The notes under the pieces: generated by a model
What the model was told of the DNA's origin: nothing
Database searches by the model: none
The model's input: the letters and a program-made list of their open reading frames with translations, nothing else
Source of the DNA: Cryptomeria japonica
Lineage: Eukaryota; Streptophyta; Pinopsida; Cupressales; Cupressaceae
Length of the DNA stretch: 62,000 nucleotides
Assembly (NCBI RefSeq): GCF_030272615.1
Contig: NC_081412.1
Span: 693,974,083-694,036,082 of the forward strand
Reading direction: 5' to 3'
Program-made: the position numbers and the translations under genes
In this document: positions 1-12,002 of the stretch, one piece after another
How the letters are laid out: each line of letters opens with the position of its first letter
How positions within the stretch are numbered: the first letter of the stretch is position 1

Positions 1-353
1 TTTTATTCTCTAAGTTTTAGGGTTTGCTGATGACAACCAAAACACACTTCTTCGGACACTTGATTACCACTTTGACTTTCACACTGATAGTATGAAACGG
101 TTGCAAGATTTGAGCAAGATTTCTTTCTGAATTCTTTTGAATGCGAGATGAAATGCTCTGGTTGTGCTACTCAGCTTATACGAAGTTTCTCGATAGCTAG
201 GTAAGTAGAAATGATGACAAAAGTCACTTTTAAACTCTCTCCCACCTACCATAATAAATGCATCACTATTAGGGTTCAAACCCTAATTTTATTTTTTACC
301 GCTTCAATTCTTCTGTCTGTTGATAGGTAACAACTATCGATTAAAGTGCCTTA

Positions 354-1704
354 CTAATATACTCCAGGGGTTTCTAAATATTTATACTGATATGTTCTCC
401 CTAAGATTTTTGAAGCCCAGTTTACTGATTTAGGAATTTCCACACTTGGTGCGAAAACTAGTTCATCATGTGACTTCACTTCAGATTTATTTTTCCAAGT
501 TTTATCCATATCCACTTGAATGGTTTCAATATAAATCTTCCCTTCAGTGTTGAACGGTATGTTTCCCAATGGATTCTTTCTCAGTCTACATGCTCTGGTG
601 GTGTGTCCTAGTTTGTTGTAGTGATAACATACCATTCCAGGTGTTCTCCATGGTCCAGTGTTCACATTTCCATTCTTCCTTCTACATGTTGCAGCAGTGT
701 GACCGCTACCATGACAAATTAGATAGGTTTCTCTTCAAATGGTTGCCGCTTCACAGCAATTTGACCGATGGTCATGGGTTATGTACTGGTTTGGGTTCTA
801 GTTTAAAAATAGGATTAGGGGTGACTCCAATGGATCTTGGTGGATTATTTCCCGAGTTGTTGATAACTGACACGCACTAAAAAGCTCTATGCCTAAACTT
901 GTTGCATGTATAATAGTGACCATTAAATCTACCAGGTCTAGCCATATTATTTTGAAAATAAGGAAAATTATTGTAAGGCTTGCTCCTACATACATTGGCA
1001 GTATGTCCTTCCTTAAGATAGTTAAAGCAAACATGTTTAAACTTTTGCTTACCTTTACTTCTGTTGTTGTCCTTAGGTGCTGATTGTTTCTTCAGTGCAT
1101 CATTCTTGGTTCCAGAGGTCTCACCTTCCTCATATCTAGAGAAATCAAGTCTAGTGGTATCCTTTGATGGTTTTACTAATTCCAGTTTTTGTTCTAACTT
1201 GACAGCACTTCGGTTGAACTTAGCAAGTATTTCTTTGGTCTTAGCATGTTCCTTGGAAAGGGAATCATTGGTCTTCACCAAGGTTTCATTTTGAGAGAAA
1301 GTTGCATTCAACTCAACTTGCCTTTCTTATTTCTTTTCTTTACCCTCCTATAAATAAGCGGTAATGGTACCAACTTCTTACTTTAATTTAAAGATCTCAT
1401 GCTCCTTGTCTTTTACCAAATCTTCAGCTTTTCTCCTATTTTCCAGTTCCTAATTCATCTTAATAGTCAATCCTTCTAACTCCCTCCTTAGGTTAGTTTT
1501 GGATTCATTTAGTTTCTCCATTTCTCTAACTAGGGCACCCTTGTCTGCTTTATCAGAGGAGCTATTTTTAGTAAGTTCCATCAACTGCTCAACAAGCTCT
1601 CTTCTCTTGACTAAAGAGGCTTTAAACTTGATCTTGAGTTAATCATAGGCTTTCTTAGATTCAGCCAAATGGTGAGTGAGTTCCCTCATACTGTATTCTC
1701 CCAT
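354..1704 (-). pseudogene. Gag-like protein remnant: coiled coil plus four zinc-knuckle motifs
   Basis: The frame opens at an ATG at 1704 (minus), only 36 bases after the PBS. It reads as a charged, helix-rich region rich in E, K and L (1700 to 1130), probably a coiled coil, with several in-frame stops. A basic linker follows, then CCHC-like motifs at 1029-988, 915-874, 725-684 and 629-588. The first two are in the frame of the ATG and the last two in another frame, so there is a frameshift near 870. Each motif keeps GH-type spacing but has one Cys replaced by Tyr. The frame ends at a stop at 354-356. Copia gags normally have an N-terminal capsid-like region before the coiled coil; it is not visible here. 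The family role is RNA packaging. This copy is inactive. Confidence 0.65.
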
Positions 1705-1739
1705 ATCTCCTTTCAGCTGGTTAGACTTATGGAAAGGTT

Positions 1740-1752
1740 GGCTCTGATACCA
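1740..1752 (-). other. Primer binding site, initiator Met-tRNA type
   Basis: On the minus strand this reads TGGTATCAGAGCC, the usual plant complement of the 3' end of initiator Met-tRNA. It starts two bases after the end of the LTR. It primes minus-strand DNA synthesis and fixes the minus orientation of the element. Confidence 0.85.
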
Positions 1753-1754
1753 AT

Positions 1755-2849
1755 TGATAAATACAAAGAGAGGGGGGGGTGAATTAGTATGCCTAAAAAC
1801 TTAACCAAACTCTTAAACAATTTTCTCGCAGACCGGTGTAGTAGCTCAAACAATAAACCAGTTAAAACATAAATAAGCCAAATAGAAAATAAAGCATTCA
1901 CCCATAAAAGCACAATCATCATAACACAAGATATTTTGACGTAGAAAACCAAATGGGAAAAACCACGGTGAGTAAAACTCACAAGTCAACTATCTACAGA
2001 ATAGTAACCAGATCGGTTAAGGTCTTACAATGTTCTTCACCAGAACAGATCCTATTAGGAATCCAGATCTTTGTTAGGAGATAAGTCCTGTTACAAACTA
2101 CCCTACCAAAGGATTCTAGATCCACAACTATGAACCACCTTGTTAGAGGATTTACAATAGGCTTGGTTGGGCCTATCCAGTTAAGGGTTTCAGACTTGTC
2201 GAAGATATTAGTAATCAACAAGTGAATGATCTAGATAGTAGCATAGAATGCTTGATTAGATCCCTGATAACTCCTTGTTAATGCATTCAAGCATTACTTC
2301 AGTCTTCTATGCTTTTCACTCTCAATCTCAGTCACGAGATACCTTTCCTCTCAAAAGAGTCACACATATCAACTTTTGTTCTTTTATTTTTTTTAAAACC
2401 CTAGACATGATGTCCTTAAATAGGAACTTGATTTCATGTCGGTCCGATAGGATTAGATTATAATTTCCTAGGTATAGTTCATCTAGAAACATTTGGTAAC
2501 ACGACACATAATCACCACTAAAGTGTCGAGGGATGATAGCTCATCACACATTACATGTATACCAGTTAAATACATATACCAATCACCGGTTAATAGGTGA
2601 AGACTGGAAAACTTGATCATAGTCGATCTGATCAAAAGATTAACTGCCGCTCGAGGTCTCTGTTTCACTTGAGGTCTTCATACCACTTGATCAATAAGTT
2701 TCTCCTTAAAACACCGATAGTATTCAATCAAATAAAGACTATTCATACAATACTAGTTAGAACAGTTATCAATTGAGAATAATACATTCATCAAATAAGT
2801 GTGTGTCCATCAATGACAATCACAACTAAACATCATCAAAATACCAACA
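1755..2849 (-). repeat. 5' LTR of the copia-type element
   Basis: The LTR is 1095 bp on the minus strand, starting TGTTGG at 2849 and ending CA at 1755-1756, directly before the PBS. A G-run (aggggggggt) lies near its inner end at about 1771-1780. I see no reliable coding region in it; the short frames at 1713-1982, 1994-2221 and 2483-2668 have no recognisable product. Confidence 0.75.
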
Positions 2850-3546
2850 CATATGTGAAATTAATAGATGTCTTGATTAAATAAAATGTGTATGTATGTT
2901 CTTGTATGTTATTTCTTTTGTAGTGCAGGGAATAAATGATCTTGTGGTGGATGTTCACCTATTGTGCCTATTGAAGGGAAGGATACTCAAGAGATGACTG
3001 AAGATCAAACTGTAGAAAAGATGAGAAAGCGTAAGGGACGGCATAAGTGGAGAAATCAAGCGATACTACCAATGTCTAACTTACGTGGACATTGAAGTTG
3101 TAAATACCGCAACAGTATGTTATGACTTTGGTTCGGTTTAGATCCGTGTTTCCTACAACATAACTCTAGCTATCTCCTTTCTTGGTCAATCATCCACCTC
3201 CTCTTTTCGGTGTGATATGTGTTGTCTATAGTAGATGATTTCTTTTTAATAATAAGATCTTCTTCTTGGAGGTTAGATAGAAGGAGAGAAGAATAGAGGA
3301 GAGGATTTTTCATAAGCATTTTTGAGTTTCTTTTCATATTGAATCATGTAATGACTTTCAAAGAACGATGAATAAAATTATGTTCTGATTGATTGAAAAA
3401 TAGGTTTTAAGGACCCGAAACCATTACAACATAGTTAGAAATAAAGCTGAGAAAATAAGAGTCCACATACAGAGCGACTGGTCAAAAGACCAGTGAACAG
3501 AAAGAACAGCTAAACAACAAAAAACAGCAAAGAGACCAAGGAGACA
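2850..3546. other. No gene seen; old flanking sequence
   Basis: This is AT-rich sequence between the copia LTR and a coiled-coil reading frame. I found no long frame, no terminal repeat and no tRNA-like element. It probably belongs to the older sequence into which the copia element inserted. The five bases 2850-2854 (catat) would be one half of that element's target duplication. Confidence 0.4.
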
Positions 3547-4155
3547 CTACATAGTAATTTTCTTTAGCAGATCCTCTGCCTTTGTCACTAGCTCATCATA
3601 GGTCGCCCCAACTACTTTCAGCTCCTCTAGGTCCTTATTCACTTTCTTTTCCTTCCTCTTCCCATGGGTGCGGGTTCTGGGACCTTGGGCTTCCCCTATT
3701 CCTTCAGCGTCTAGGTCAATTTCCTAGATTTCCTTTTCATCATCAAGCTTGCTGATGATGGTATGGGTGTCATTGGCTAATATTTTCAAAATGCTGAGGC
3801 TCTGCTCCATAATGTTCTTAAGGCACTCCTCTATCTTTTCCACTTTGATGACTGTGTCAGATAGCGTTTTTTCACTAGTTTTTGCTAGGGTTTTTCTATC
3901 CTGTATCTCCTTTTCAATTTTCTCAAACTGGGGATTAAAGGAATCTCTGATGTCTTCCACTTTAGCAATAGTGTTCTTCAGATCCTTGATATAATTGGCC
4001 ATAATGTTCCCCTCTCCAATGTTAATGGTCTCCAGGATCAGGACCCTATTGCAAAGTTTTTTGTACTCATCCGTAGTTTTCTTATTCCCATCAATAAGCC
4101 ATTCTATGGTTTTCATAAAACCATTCAAGGCCTTGAGAACCCTAGTATCACTCAT
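3547..4155 (-). pseudogene. Coiled-coil protein remnant, unknown function
   Basis: The minus-strand frame starts at an ATG at 4155 and runs 143 codons to a TAG at 3724-3726. It then continues in the same frame for about 58 more codons to a TAG at 3547-3549. The protein is almost entirely charged and helical (heptad-like I/L spacing, many E and K), with a basic stretch GKRKEKK in the second part. A section reading IEWLIDGNKKTTDEYKKLC resembles by eye the IEKWIEQVIKDGEKYI...KLCDEV section of the LTR-encoded protein at 46873-49950, so it may be a distant relative's C-terminal part. This similarity is weak. I do not recognise a conserved domain. Confidence 0.4.
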
Positions 4156-4738
4156 CTAAGCGGGGGAACTTGGTGAGTGTTCCTATGCATTTGTTAAGAT
4201 TAGTTTTCTTTCCTTAGCTATAGTAGACATTCTTACATTAAGTATTCCTACAGCCACTGGAAACAAATCCACTAACTGTTCCTGCAGCCAATCCATAATA
4301 GAGTAATTTTTGTTTATCAGTATTGAATTTATCCGGTATAGCTTTTATGAGTTTATGCAGAAGTTTTCCAATAGCCTTTCTATAGTTTCAATTCTTGATT
4401 ATCTTTTTAGCATAAAGTTAGTTGCTGCAGTAATGCAGAATAGCTGTTGCAGGAACTTAGTGCATATATAGTGCAAACCCATTTCAAGTATTATGTCCAT
4501 GGGTTGAGAATCAAATGAACATTAGCTATGAAAATAGTGACTTTACCAAATGAATGTCCAAACTTCAAGTTGAGACTTCAACTAGAGTTATTATTCTTAA
4601 TGTTGGGTTGAACAGGCTCCTTGGGAGGGCAGGCCCGCTAAAGATATGCACTATTGAAAATAAAATATGAGTCTAGCTTTCTGATCACCGAAGAAAGGTG
4701 AGAGAATACTCGCCTATCATAAAAACATATAAGACATG
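4156..4738. other. No gene seen; left flank of the 14 kb insertion
   Basis: No frame of note. The last five bases, 4734-4738 (acatg), are the left half of the target duplication of the element that follows. Before that insertion this segment was continuous with 18747 onward. Confidence 0.5.
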
Positions 4739-5905
4739 TGTAAGGACCCACTTGTCCTAACCCTAGTTAAACCAAACTTAAACTCATTGTTTTAATTAAA
4801 AAATAAATTAACCACTATTGCACATGCAAAAGCAATGCAAATAATAGATAAGTACTCTGAACAACCATGCATCTCATGATTAACATGTGAAAACTACATA
4901 TGCATGCGAAAAAAAGAACATAAGTTAAGTACGCATGAAATTTAAATGACATGCAAATCCATAATTAGTTACGATGTCGAGTTACATGCGCGCATGCATA
5001 AAAGTAAATCGTGTGCATGAAATTATTACGAATTGAATTAACATGAAAAAAAACTCATAATTAAATCAACTAACTAAATATAACCATGCATGCATATAGA
5101 AAAGTAAACTAAACTAATCTAAAGAAAGTAAACCATGCATCTTAGTGGGTTAGTATGTTAGTAGCCTTTTTTTCTTCTTTTTTTTTGTTAGTTACATTGC
5201 GTGGCGACTTCCTGTCGCTTTACATCAGGTTACCTTATAGGTCCTTTTTCATAACTTCTACATGCAACCATTCTGGTCTTTACAATGAAATAAAATATAC
5301 ATCTTTAATTATTACATAAAATTTTATCTGGAATCTCTGACTTTCTTTATCTCTGGATGTGTTGCCTCTGTTTGACCTAGATAACCTCCTCTCTCAAACC
5401 GGATGATAGACATATGACCCAGGCATTTTATTCGCCCAACCAAATGAAGCATATGCTTCTTGGTGCTCTTGATAAGCTCCCATCCCTCACGACGGAGTAT
5501 CCTAGCAAGCCGGTACCAACTGGCAGTAAAGGAATCTTGTGCAATCATGTAGAAATAACAACCCATTCTAGTTGAACTAACTACATGTGTTATGGCAGGG
5601 AGAAAAATAAATAAATAAATATGATGGCCATCATTACCCTATTGGGGAGGTGAAGAAAATCACCCTTCCTTGGTTAGCCCATAAACAAGCACTCTCGTTC
5701 CATAATCATCCCTCATAGACAGAAAAATAATTAACCCTCCACGGATTACTATCAGAATAATATTATTATATGTTTTCTTTATAAATTTTTATAAATTTTC
5801 CCTTTATAATATAATTTCCTCAAATCAAAATTAAATTTTAATATTTTCAATAATTCTCAATTAAGAATCTCTATTTTAAGTTAATATAATATTTAAAATC
5901 AATTC

Positions 5906-5944
<39 letters not shown>

Positions 5945-7474
5945 TTATTGCTTTCATTCTTTTCTTAAAATTTTTTAAATCAATCTTGAAGTTAGAATTT
6001 ACCATTATCAAGACTTTCCAAATACAGTCGTAATGTTTCAGTTGTTTCTTAAAAACGCAGATCTCAATTTCTTTGAAATTTTCATAGTAGTTAGAAATCC
6101 TTGAAGTGCAAAAACCCAAATCATTTCCTTAAAACCCAGTTTCTACTTTTTAAGATACATCCAGAAGATGACATTGACAACACAACTGGCACATCAAACA
6201 AACAAGCATTAAATCCATAATATCCAATTTTTAAAGAAAAAGATCAAATTAAGACTCAAATTAAATATGAAAAATAAATGAACCTGGCTGTGAGAAAGAA
6301 GAATCCCAGGCATTTCCCAAATTTCAGACAATCTCTTCAATCTACCTTGTCGACTTCACAGCAATCACACGAATCAAGAAGCTCAAAAGGAATTGGAATG
6401 AATCAAATAAGAGATTTATCCCTATATTTATAAATATTAAATTCTCTAAAAATAAAATTTAACTAATTTCATGATTAAGTTCTAAAAATAAAACCAAATT
6501 TTTAATTATAAAATGTATGATTAGAACTCACAAAATAATTCTTAAATTAAATCACAAATTTGTTAGCATGATTTTAAAGATTTAGTTTTAAAGAAAATAA
6601 TCTACTAATTTTATTATTTAGATTTCATCATGCCTTGCATGTCGTCTATATTTTTAGCACATAATTTTCCCTAAATTTAGTATCTTACTATTTACTCATG
6701 CATTGTATCTTGCATGTCGAAAATATAATTTATAATCTTGATTATATATATATATATATATATATTTAAATTATTTTATTAATTAATATTTTGATAAATT
6801 GCTTGAATTAATCCCTTTTTTTTCTAAAATTAGTCCTCTAATTATTTACAAGATGTTATCTCTTTAAATAGCTTTTATTTATTTTATAATTTAATTATCA
6901 AATAACTCATATTTTTTTAATTACTCACTTTTAAATAATTATATTATAATTAATTTCTAGCTTGATTGTAATATTAAATACTTGTATATTTAATAATTTA
7001 TCCTTATTATTATTTTATTTTTATTTTATCATTTTATATTAAACTCCCTAATTTAATTTACTAATTGCTTATCTAATTGGGTACTTTACACAAAGTTCCA
7101 ATACTTAGGTTGCTACTGGCGAGCTAGAAAAACCCCTCCTCGGTCATATGTCTGCCTTCGACGATTAATCTGCAACTTACTCCAACTCAAAAAAAGGTCA
7201 TCAAATCATGATAATAAAATGCATTATTCATATTATCAGGTTTAAAATCTAATTAAAGCATTAATATCATTAATGATCATAATTGAAAATAATAATTCAT
7301 CATCATTAAATAACGATATTATAAAATAGCTGACCATCATTAATGTCATTAAACCACAAAATACCATCTAACATCATGAAAAAGCTAATCAAATAATTAC
7401 GTATAAAATGTCAACAATATAAGTATCTGGCATAGTAAAGTAAATCTAACTAGGGTCTAAGTCGGGTCATGACA
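4739..7474 (-). repeat. 3' LTR of the 14 kb element
   Basis: This 2736 bp copy is preceded on the minus strand by the PPT. It contains (AT)n runs at about 5909-5939 and 6744-6765. An 80-codon minus frame at 5324-5566 is interrupted by TAG in the other LTR, so I do not count it as a gene. Confidence 0.92.
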
Positions 7475-7490
7475 CCCTTCCCCACTAGGA
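7475..7490 (-). other. Polypurine tract
   Basis: On the minus strand this reads TCCTAGTGGGGAAGGG and abuts the LTR start TGTCATGACCC. It is the expected plus-strand DNA primer site and confirms the right-to-left orientation. Confidence 0.85.
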
Positions 7491-8186
7491 ATAGACATCA
7501 TCCCGATGTCATAATACACATCTGAAAAATACATCTCTCTAGTAAGATCACAATGTGAAACCAATAATCATCTATACACTAATGTTTTAAGAAAGATATG
7601 CAAAATAAATGTTATTTACAGAGATCGAGTATTATATATCACTCTTAAACTCATAACTATATCATCCTTCATCCAATTAGATTTCATTAATCAATTTATA
7701 CTTATTTATAATTTAAGAAACTTTATATTTTCTATCTATAGGAGGTTATGTCCAAACTGATTGAATATATTATGTTAACTTTATAGGTTAGAAGATGATC
7801 ACAAACCTTTCACATAGTGATCACAAAATGATAGTCTAAGGCTATGATTGCCTACACATCAAAAACATTAGTTAAGAGCTAATTATTAACAAGTTTCAAT
7901 CAAACTATGCCTTCATTTTATTTTTTTTAATGATTTCATCTTTATGACTACCTTAGGTGACCTAGGCATCCTGCCCATCTCATCACCATTAATTATGCGA
8001 CCTAGGCATTACACCCATCCCATCACATTTTATTATCATGTGACCTATCCCGTCACATTCCATATTAAATTTCCAATATATCTCAAAGTTTATCATTTAC
8101 ACAAAACAAGGATATCCACTTACTTTGTTCTATGTCATTTATGTAGGTGGTCATATTCTCAATATCCAACAAGCCAAGCTATATCA
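7491..8186. other. Internal region of the 14 kb element, left of the nested insert; no gene
   Basis: AT-rich and non-coding on both strands. An 86-codon frame at 7944-8204 is only partly here and runs into the nested LTR, with no recognisable product. Bases 8182-8186 (tatca) are the left half of the nested element's target duplication. Confidence 0.6.
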
Positions 8187-9570
8187 TGGTGCAGAGGCAC
8201 CTAAAGTACAAGAGATAAATGAGTTTAAGAGTCCTTATATCATGTATTAAAATATATTTGATTCATTTTTTATGTATTTGAGTCTAAATGTAAGGCTATG
8301 TGAAGCCATTTATATGACATTGTTAATATTGTTATGTTAAGGTCCTAGTTTGATCAAGAAGACAAAAATATGAAAGAATGTCTAATAAAGGCTAAAAATC
8401 ATGTAAAAGGTCTTAAATAGGTTATTTGGACATGTCTAGGGTGATTTTACAAAGTGTGGAGTCATTTTTATTAAGTGTCATAAAAGTTGTCAAAATGCAT
8501 AAAAATTGTAAAGCATGAAACAATGCAAAAAGGCATTAAAAGTTGTCAAAAGGAAGATGAAAGGTCATAAGGGTGGTTAAGTGGTTTCTAACTACCTAAA
8601 TATGTATAAATATGATGTATTTGTCGAACCAAATTATATTGGAGAGAATAGAGAAAGAGGAGAACATTTTGGAGCAATTGAGTGAATTTGAATCTCTTAT
8701 TTTGATTGGTTTTTTTTTGTTAAGTTGTTGTTTCCAGGCCTTGTACGGCCATGTACAGCCTGGAAACCCTGTAATATAGTAATGGTTAGATAGTATATTG
8801 AATCCTCTTTCCTATACTTTTGGTTTGATCAATTTTTATTAACTATGGAGGAAGTTATGAGATTTTTCGTGAAAGTTAGTACTTGCAGATTCAGGATTTC
8901 TGAGAACAGTCATAGTGAAATGCGTGGTAAGAACGCATATGGAAGATTCAAGAACTCTAATTATATTCATTGGAAATATATTTGAGTAATATTTCATTTC
9001 CTTTTTGTTTGGTTCAATTTCATGATGATTTGTGGAATCTATGACATTTTTAATGAAGACTGGTTTTAAACCCTCTTCAATGGAGTTGCAGGAAAAGAGT
9101 TGTGATGGTATAATTATTTATGATTGGTAAAAATAAATAGTTTACATATTCAAAAACTAGATTCATATATTCTTCAGATGGAATTGGTTTGGTATCATTT
9201 GAAATTGTTTTGAGAAAGATATATGATGCCCTAGGCAGGGGTTGGAGTTTTAAATCTGGATTATGACAGAGACATGGATCAGAATTTATAGTCTGAAAAA
9301 TAATTGTTTGGGAAATCAAATGAGATTATCAGACCTTAAGATTTTATAAGATGATAGATAATGTAGTTATCTACAAACATTGTATTTTCCAGAAATTTTG
9401 GTTTGGAGTTTTGGTTGGTCAAATAATTCAATCTTTAAAGACTGTCTTGAAGACAGCAATGTTGTGGTTTTCTTTATAAGTTGCCTTTGTTCAAAGATAT
9501 TATTGAATGAATGTTGAAAGGATCATAAAGGATCCTATTGATCATTTGGTTTGTAAGATGCTCTGCATCA
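8187..9570 (+). repeat. LTR 1 of the tandem element
   Basis: 1384 bp, TGGTGCAGAG...CTCTGCATCA, followed by AA and the PBS. Small frames in it recur unchanged in LTR 2 and LTR 3 only because the DNA is duplicated. Confidence 0.93.
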
Positions 9571-9573
9571 AAT

Positions 9574-9585
9574 TGGTATCAGAGC
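9574..9585 (+). other. Primer binding site 1, Met-tRNA type
   Basis: TGGTATCAGAGC, three bases after LTR 1. It shows that the unit is an LTR retrotransposon rather than a simple tandem repeat. Confidence 0.88.
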
Positions 9586-10094
9586 TTGAAGATCTTGAGT
9601 GTGTGGGTAGAGCGCCGAGGGAGGCAATCCACACCAGGACCTTGGAGATTTGGTATTTGTTTTGTTGATGAGTTTTGGTTGCAGGTGCTCATCCATCTTC
9701 CTGCATATGAAGGTTGGGTTGTGTAAAGGGCCAAGAGAAGGTCCAGGGCCAAGGAGTGGTCTAGTTGATTGCCAAGAGACTAGGGAGAGAGGCATAGAGA
9801 AGGACTCCTAGGTGAGGCATAGAGGTTGTTGGTGAGGTGATGCAGCATGGAGAGGTGGACTTATGGTTGGTAAAAGCACTTGGGTGGCAGCCACTACAAA
9901 ATCCATTGGTAGGAGTCACAAAGAGATTGTTTGAGAAGGAAGAAGCAACATAAAGAAGATGAGAGAAGAAGCGTAAAGAAGCATAAAGATGTAAAGATGA
10001 AGACAAAGGTGAAAATTTCACTCAAATTTTTTTTCTTGCAGGTCATTGTACCCACGTTTCCAAGGGACTTGGAAACTTTTCAAGGTTGGCAGTA
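9586..10094 (+). other. Short internal region 1, non-coding
   Basis: Purine-rich in its second half (many GAAGAAG and AAAGAAG stretches near 9930-10010), then a T-run ending ttgcag at about 10040 that resembles a 3' splice site. Frames of 62-86 codons overlap on both strands with no recognisable product. There is no clear polypurine tract directly before LTR 2. Confidence 0.7.
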
Positions 10095-11478
10095 TGGTGC
10101 AGAGGCACCTAAAGTACAAGAGATAAATGAGTTTAAGAGTCCTTATATCATGTATTAAAATATATTTGATTCATTTTTTATGTATTTGAGTCTAAATGTA
10201 AGGCTATGTGAAGCCATTTATATGACATTGTTAATATTGTTATGTTAAGGTCCTAGTTTGATCAAGAAGACAAAAATATGAAAGAATGTCTAATAAAGGC
10301 TAAAAATCATGTAAAAGGTCTTAAATAGGTTATTTGGACATGTCTAGGGTGATTTTACAAAGTGTGGAGTCATTTTTATTAAGTGTCATAAAAGTTGTCA
10401 AAATGCATAAAAATTGTAAAGCATGAAACAATGCAAAAAGGCATTAAAAGTTGTCAAAAGGAAGATGAAAGGTCATAAGGGTGGTTAAGTGGTTTCTAAC
10501 TACCTAAATATGTATAAATATGATGTATTTGTCGAACCAAATTATATTGGAGAGAATAGAGAAAGAGGAGAACATTTTGGAGCAATTGAGTGAATTTGAA
10601 TCTCTTATTTTGATTGGTTTTTTTTTGTTAAGTTGTTGTTTCCAGGCCTTGTACGGCCATGTACAGCCTGGAAACCCTGTAATATAGTAATGGTTAGATA
10701 TTATATTGAATCCTCTTTCCTATACTTTTGGTTTGATCAATTTTTATTAACTATGGAGGAAGTTATGAGATTTTTCGTGAAAGTTAGTACTTGCAGATTC
10801 AGGATTTCTGAGAACAGTCATAGTGAAATGCGTGGTAAGAACGCATATGGAAGATTCAAGAACTCTAATTATATTCATTGGAAATATATTTGAGTAATAT
10901 TTCATTTCCTTTTTGTTTGGTTCAATTTCATGATGATTTGTGGAATCTATGACATTTTTAATGAAGACTGGTTTTAAACCCTCTTCAATGGAGTTGCAGG
11001 AAAAGAGTTGTGATGGTATAATTATTTATGATTGGTAAAAATAAATAGTTTACATATTCAAAAACTAGATTCATATATTCTTCAGATGGAATTGGTTTGG
11101 TATCATTTGAAATTGTTTTGAGAAAGATATATGATGCCCTAGGCAGGGGTTGGAGTTTTAAATCTGGATTATGACAGAGACATGGATCAGAATTTATAGT
11201 CTGAAAAATAATTGTTTGGGAAATCAAATGAGATTATCAGACCTTAAGATTTTATAAGATGATAGATAATGTAGTTATCTACAAACATTGTATTTTCCAG
11301 AAATTTTGGTTTGGAGTTTTGGTTGGTCAAATAATTCAATCTTTAAAGACTGTCTTGAAGACAGCAATGTTGTGGTTTTCTTTATAAGTTGCCTTTGTTC
11401 AAAGATATTATTGAATGAATGTTGAAAGGATCATAAAGGATCCTATTGATCATTTGGTTTGTAAGATGCTCTGCATCA
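10095..11478 (+). repeat. LTR 2 of the tandem element
   Basis: 1384 bp. It differs from LTR 1 and LTR 3 at 10701 (t instead of g), the only difference I noticed. It acts as 3' LTR for the first internal region and 5' LTR for the second. Confidence 0.93.
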
Positions 11479-11481
11479 AAT

Positions 11482-11493
11482 TGGTATCAGAGC
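11482..11493 (+). other. Primer binding site 2, Met-tRNA type
   Basis: TGGTATCAGAGC, exactly 1908 bp after the first site and in the same position relative to LTR 2. Confidence 0.88.
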
Positions 11494-12002
11494 TTGAAGA
11501 TCTTGAGTGTGTGGGTAGAGCGCCGAGGGAGGCAATCCACACCAGGACCTTGGAGATTTGGTATTTGTTTTGTTGATGAGTTTTGGTTGCAGGTGCTCAT
11601 CCATCTTCCTGCATATGAAGGTTGGGTTGTGTAAAGGGCCAAGAGAAGGTCCAGGGCCAAGGAGTGGTCTAGTTGATTGCCAAGAGACTAGGGAGAGAGG
11701 CATAGAGAAGGACTCCTAGGTGAGGCATAGAGGTTGTTGGTGAGGTGATGCAGCATGGAGAGGTGGACTTATGGTTGGTAAAAGCACTTGGGTGGCAGCC
11801 ACTACAAAATCCATTGGTAGGAGTCACAAAGAGATTGTTTGAGAAGGAAGAAGCAACATAAAGAAGATGAGAGAAGAAGCGTAAAGAAGCATAAAGATGT
11901 AAAGATGAAGACAAAGGTGAAAATTTCACTCAAATTTTTTTTCTTGCAGGTCATTGTACCCACGTTTCCAAGGGACTTGGAAACTTTTCAAGGTTGGCAG
12001 TA
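11494..12002 (+). other. Short internal region 2, non-coding
   Basis: I saw no difference between this and internal region 1, and no coding content. Confidence 0.75.

Larger units (their letters stand above)
1..2849 (-). mobile_element. Copia-type LTR retrotransposon, 5' part, running off the left edge
   Basis: Read on the minus strand, an LTR beginning TGTTGGTATTTTGATGATG and ending TTATCA (2849 to 1755) is followed two bases later by a Met-tRNA primer binding site and then a gag-like reading frame. This order fixes the orientation and identifies the 5' end of an element whose remainder lies left of base 1. The LTR start and PBS type are typical of plant Ty1/copia elements. No RT, integrase or protease is visible before the window ends. 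The last 350 bases after the gag stop show no recognisable pol, so the element may be non-autonomous. A target duplication cannot be tested because the other LTR is outside the window. Confidence 0.8.

Noticed and set aside
1740-1752. tRNA gene fragments at the TGGTATCAGAGC and TGGCGACTC sites
   Set aside because: These are short primer binding sites directly after LTR ends. No cloverleaf or A/B box is present.
5324-5566. 80-codon minus-strand ORF in an LTR
   Set aside because: The sister LTR has TAG at its fourth codon and further changes, so there is no sign of a maintained gene.
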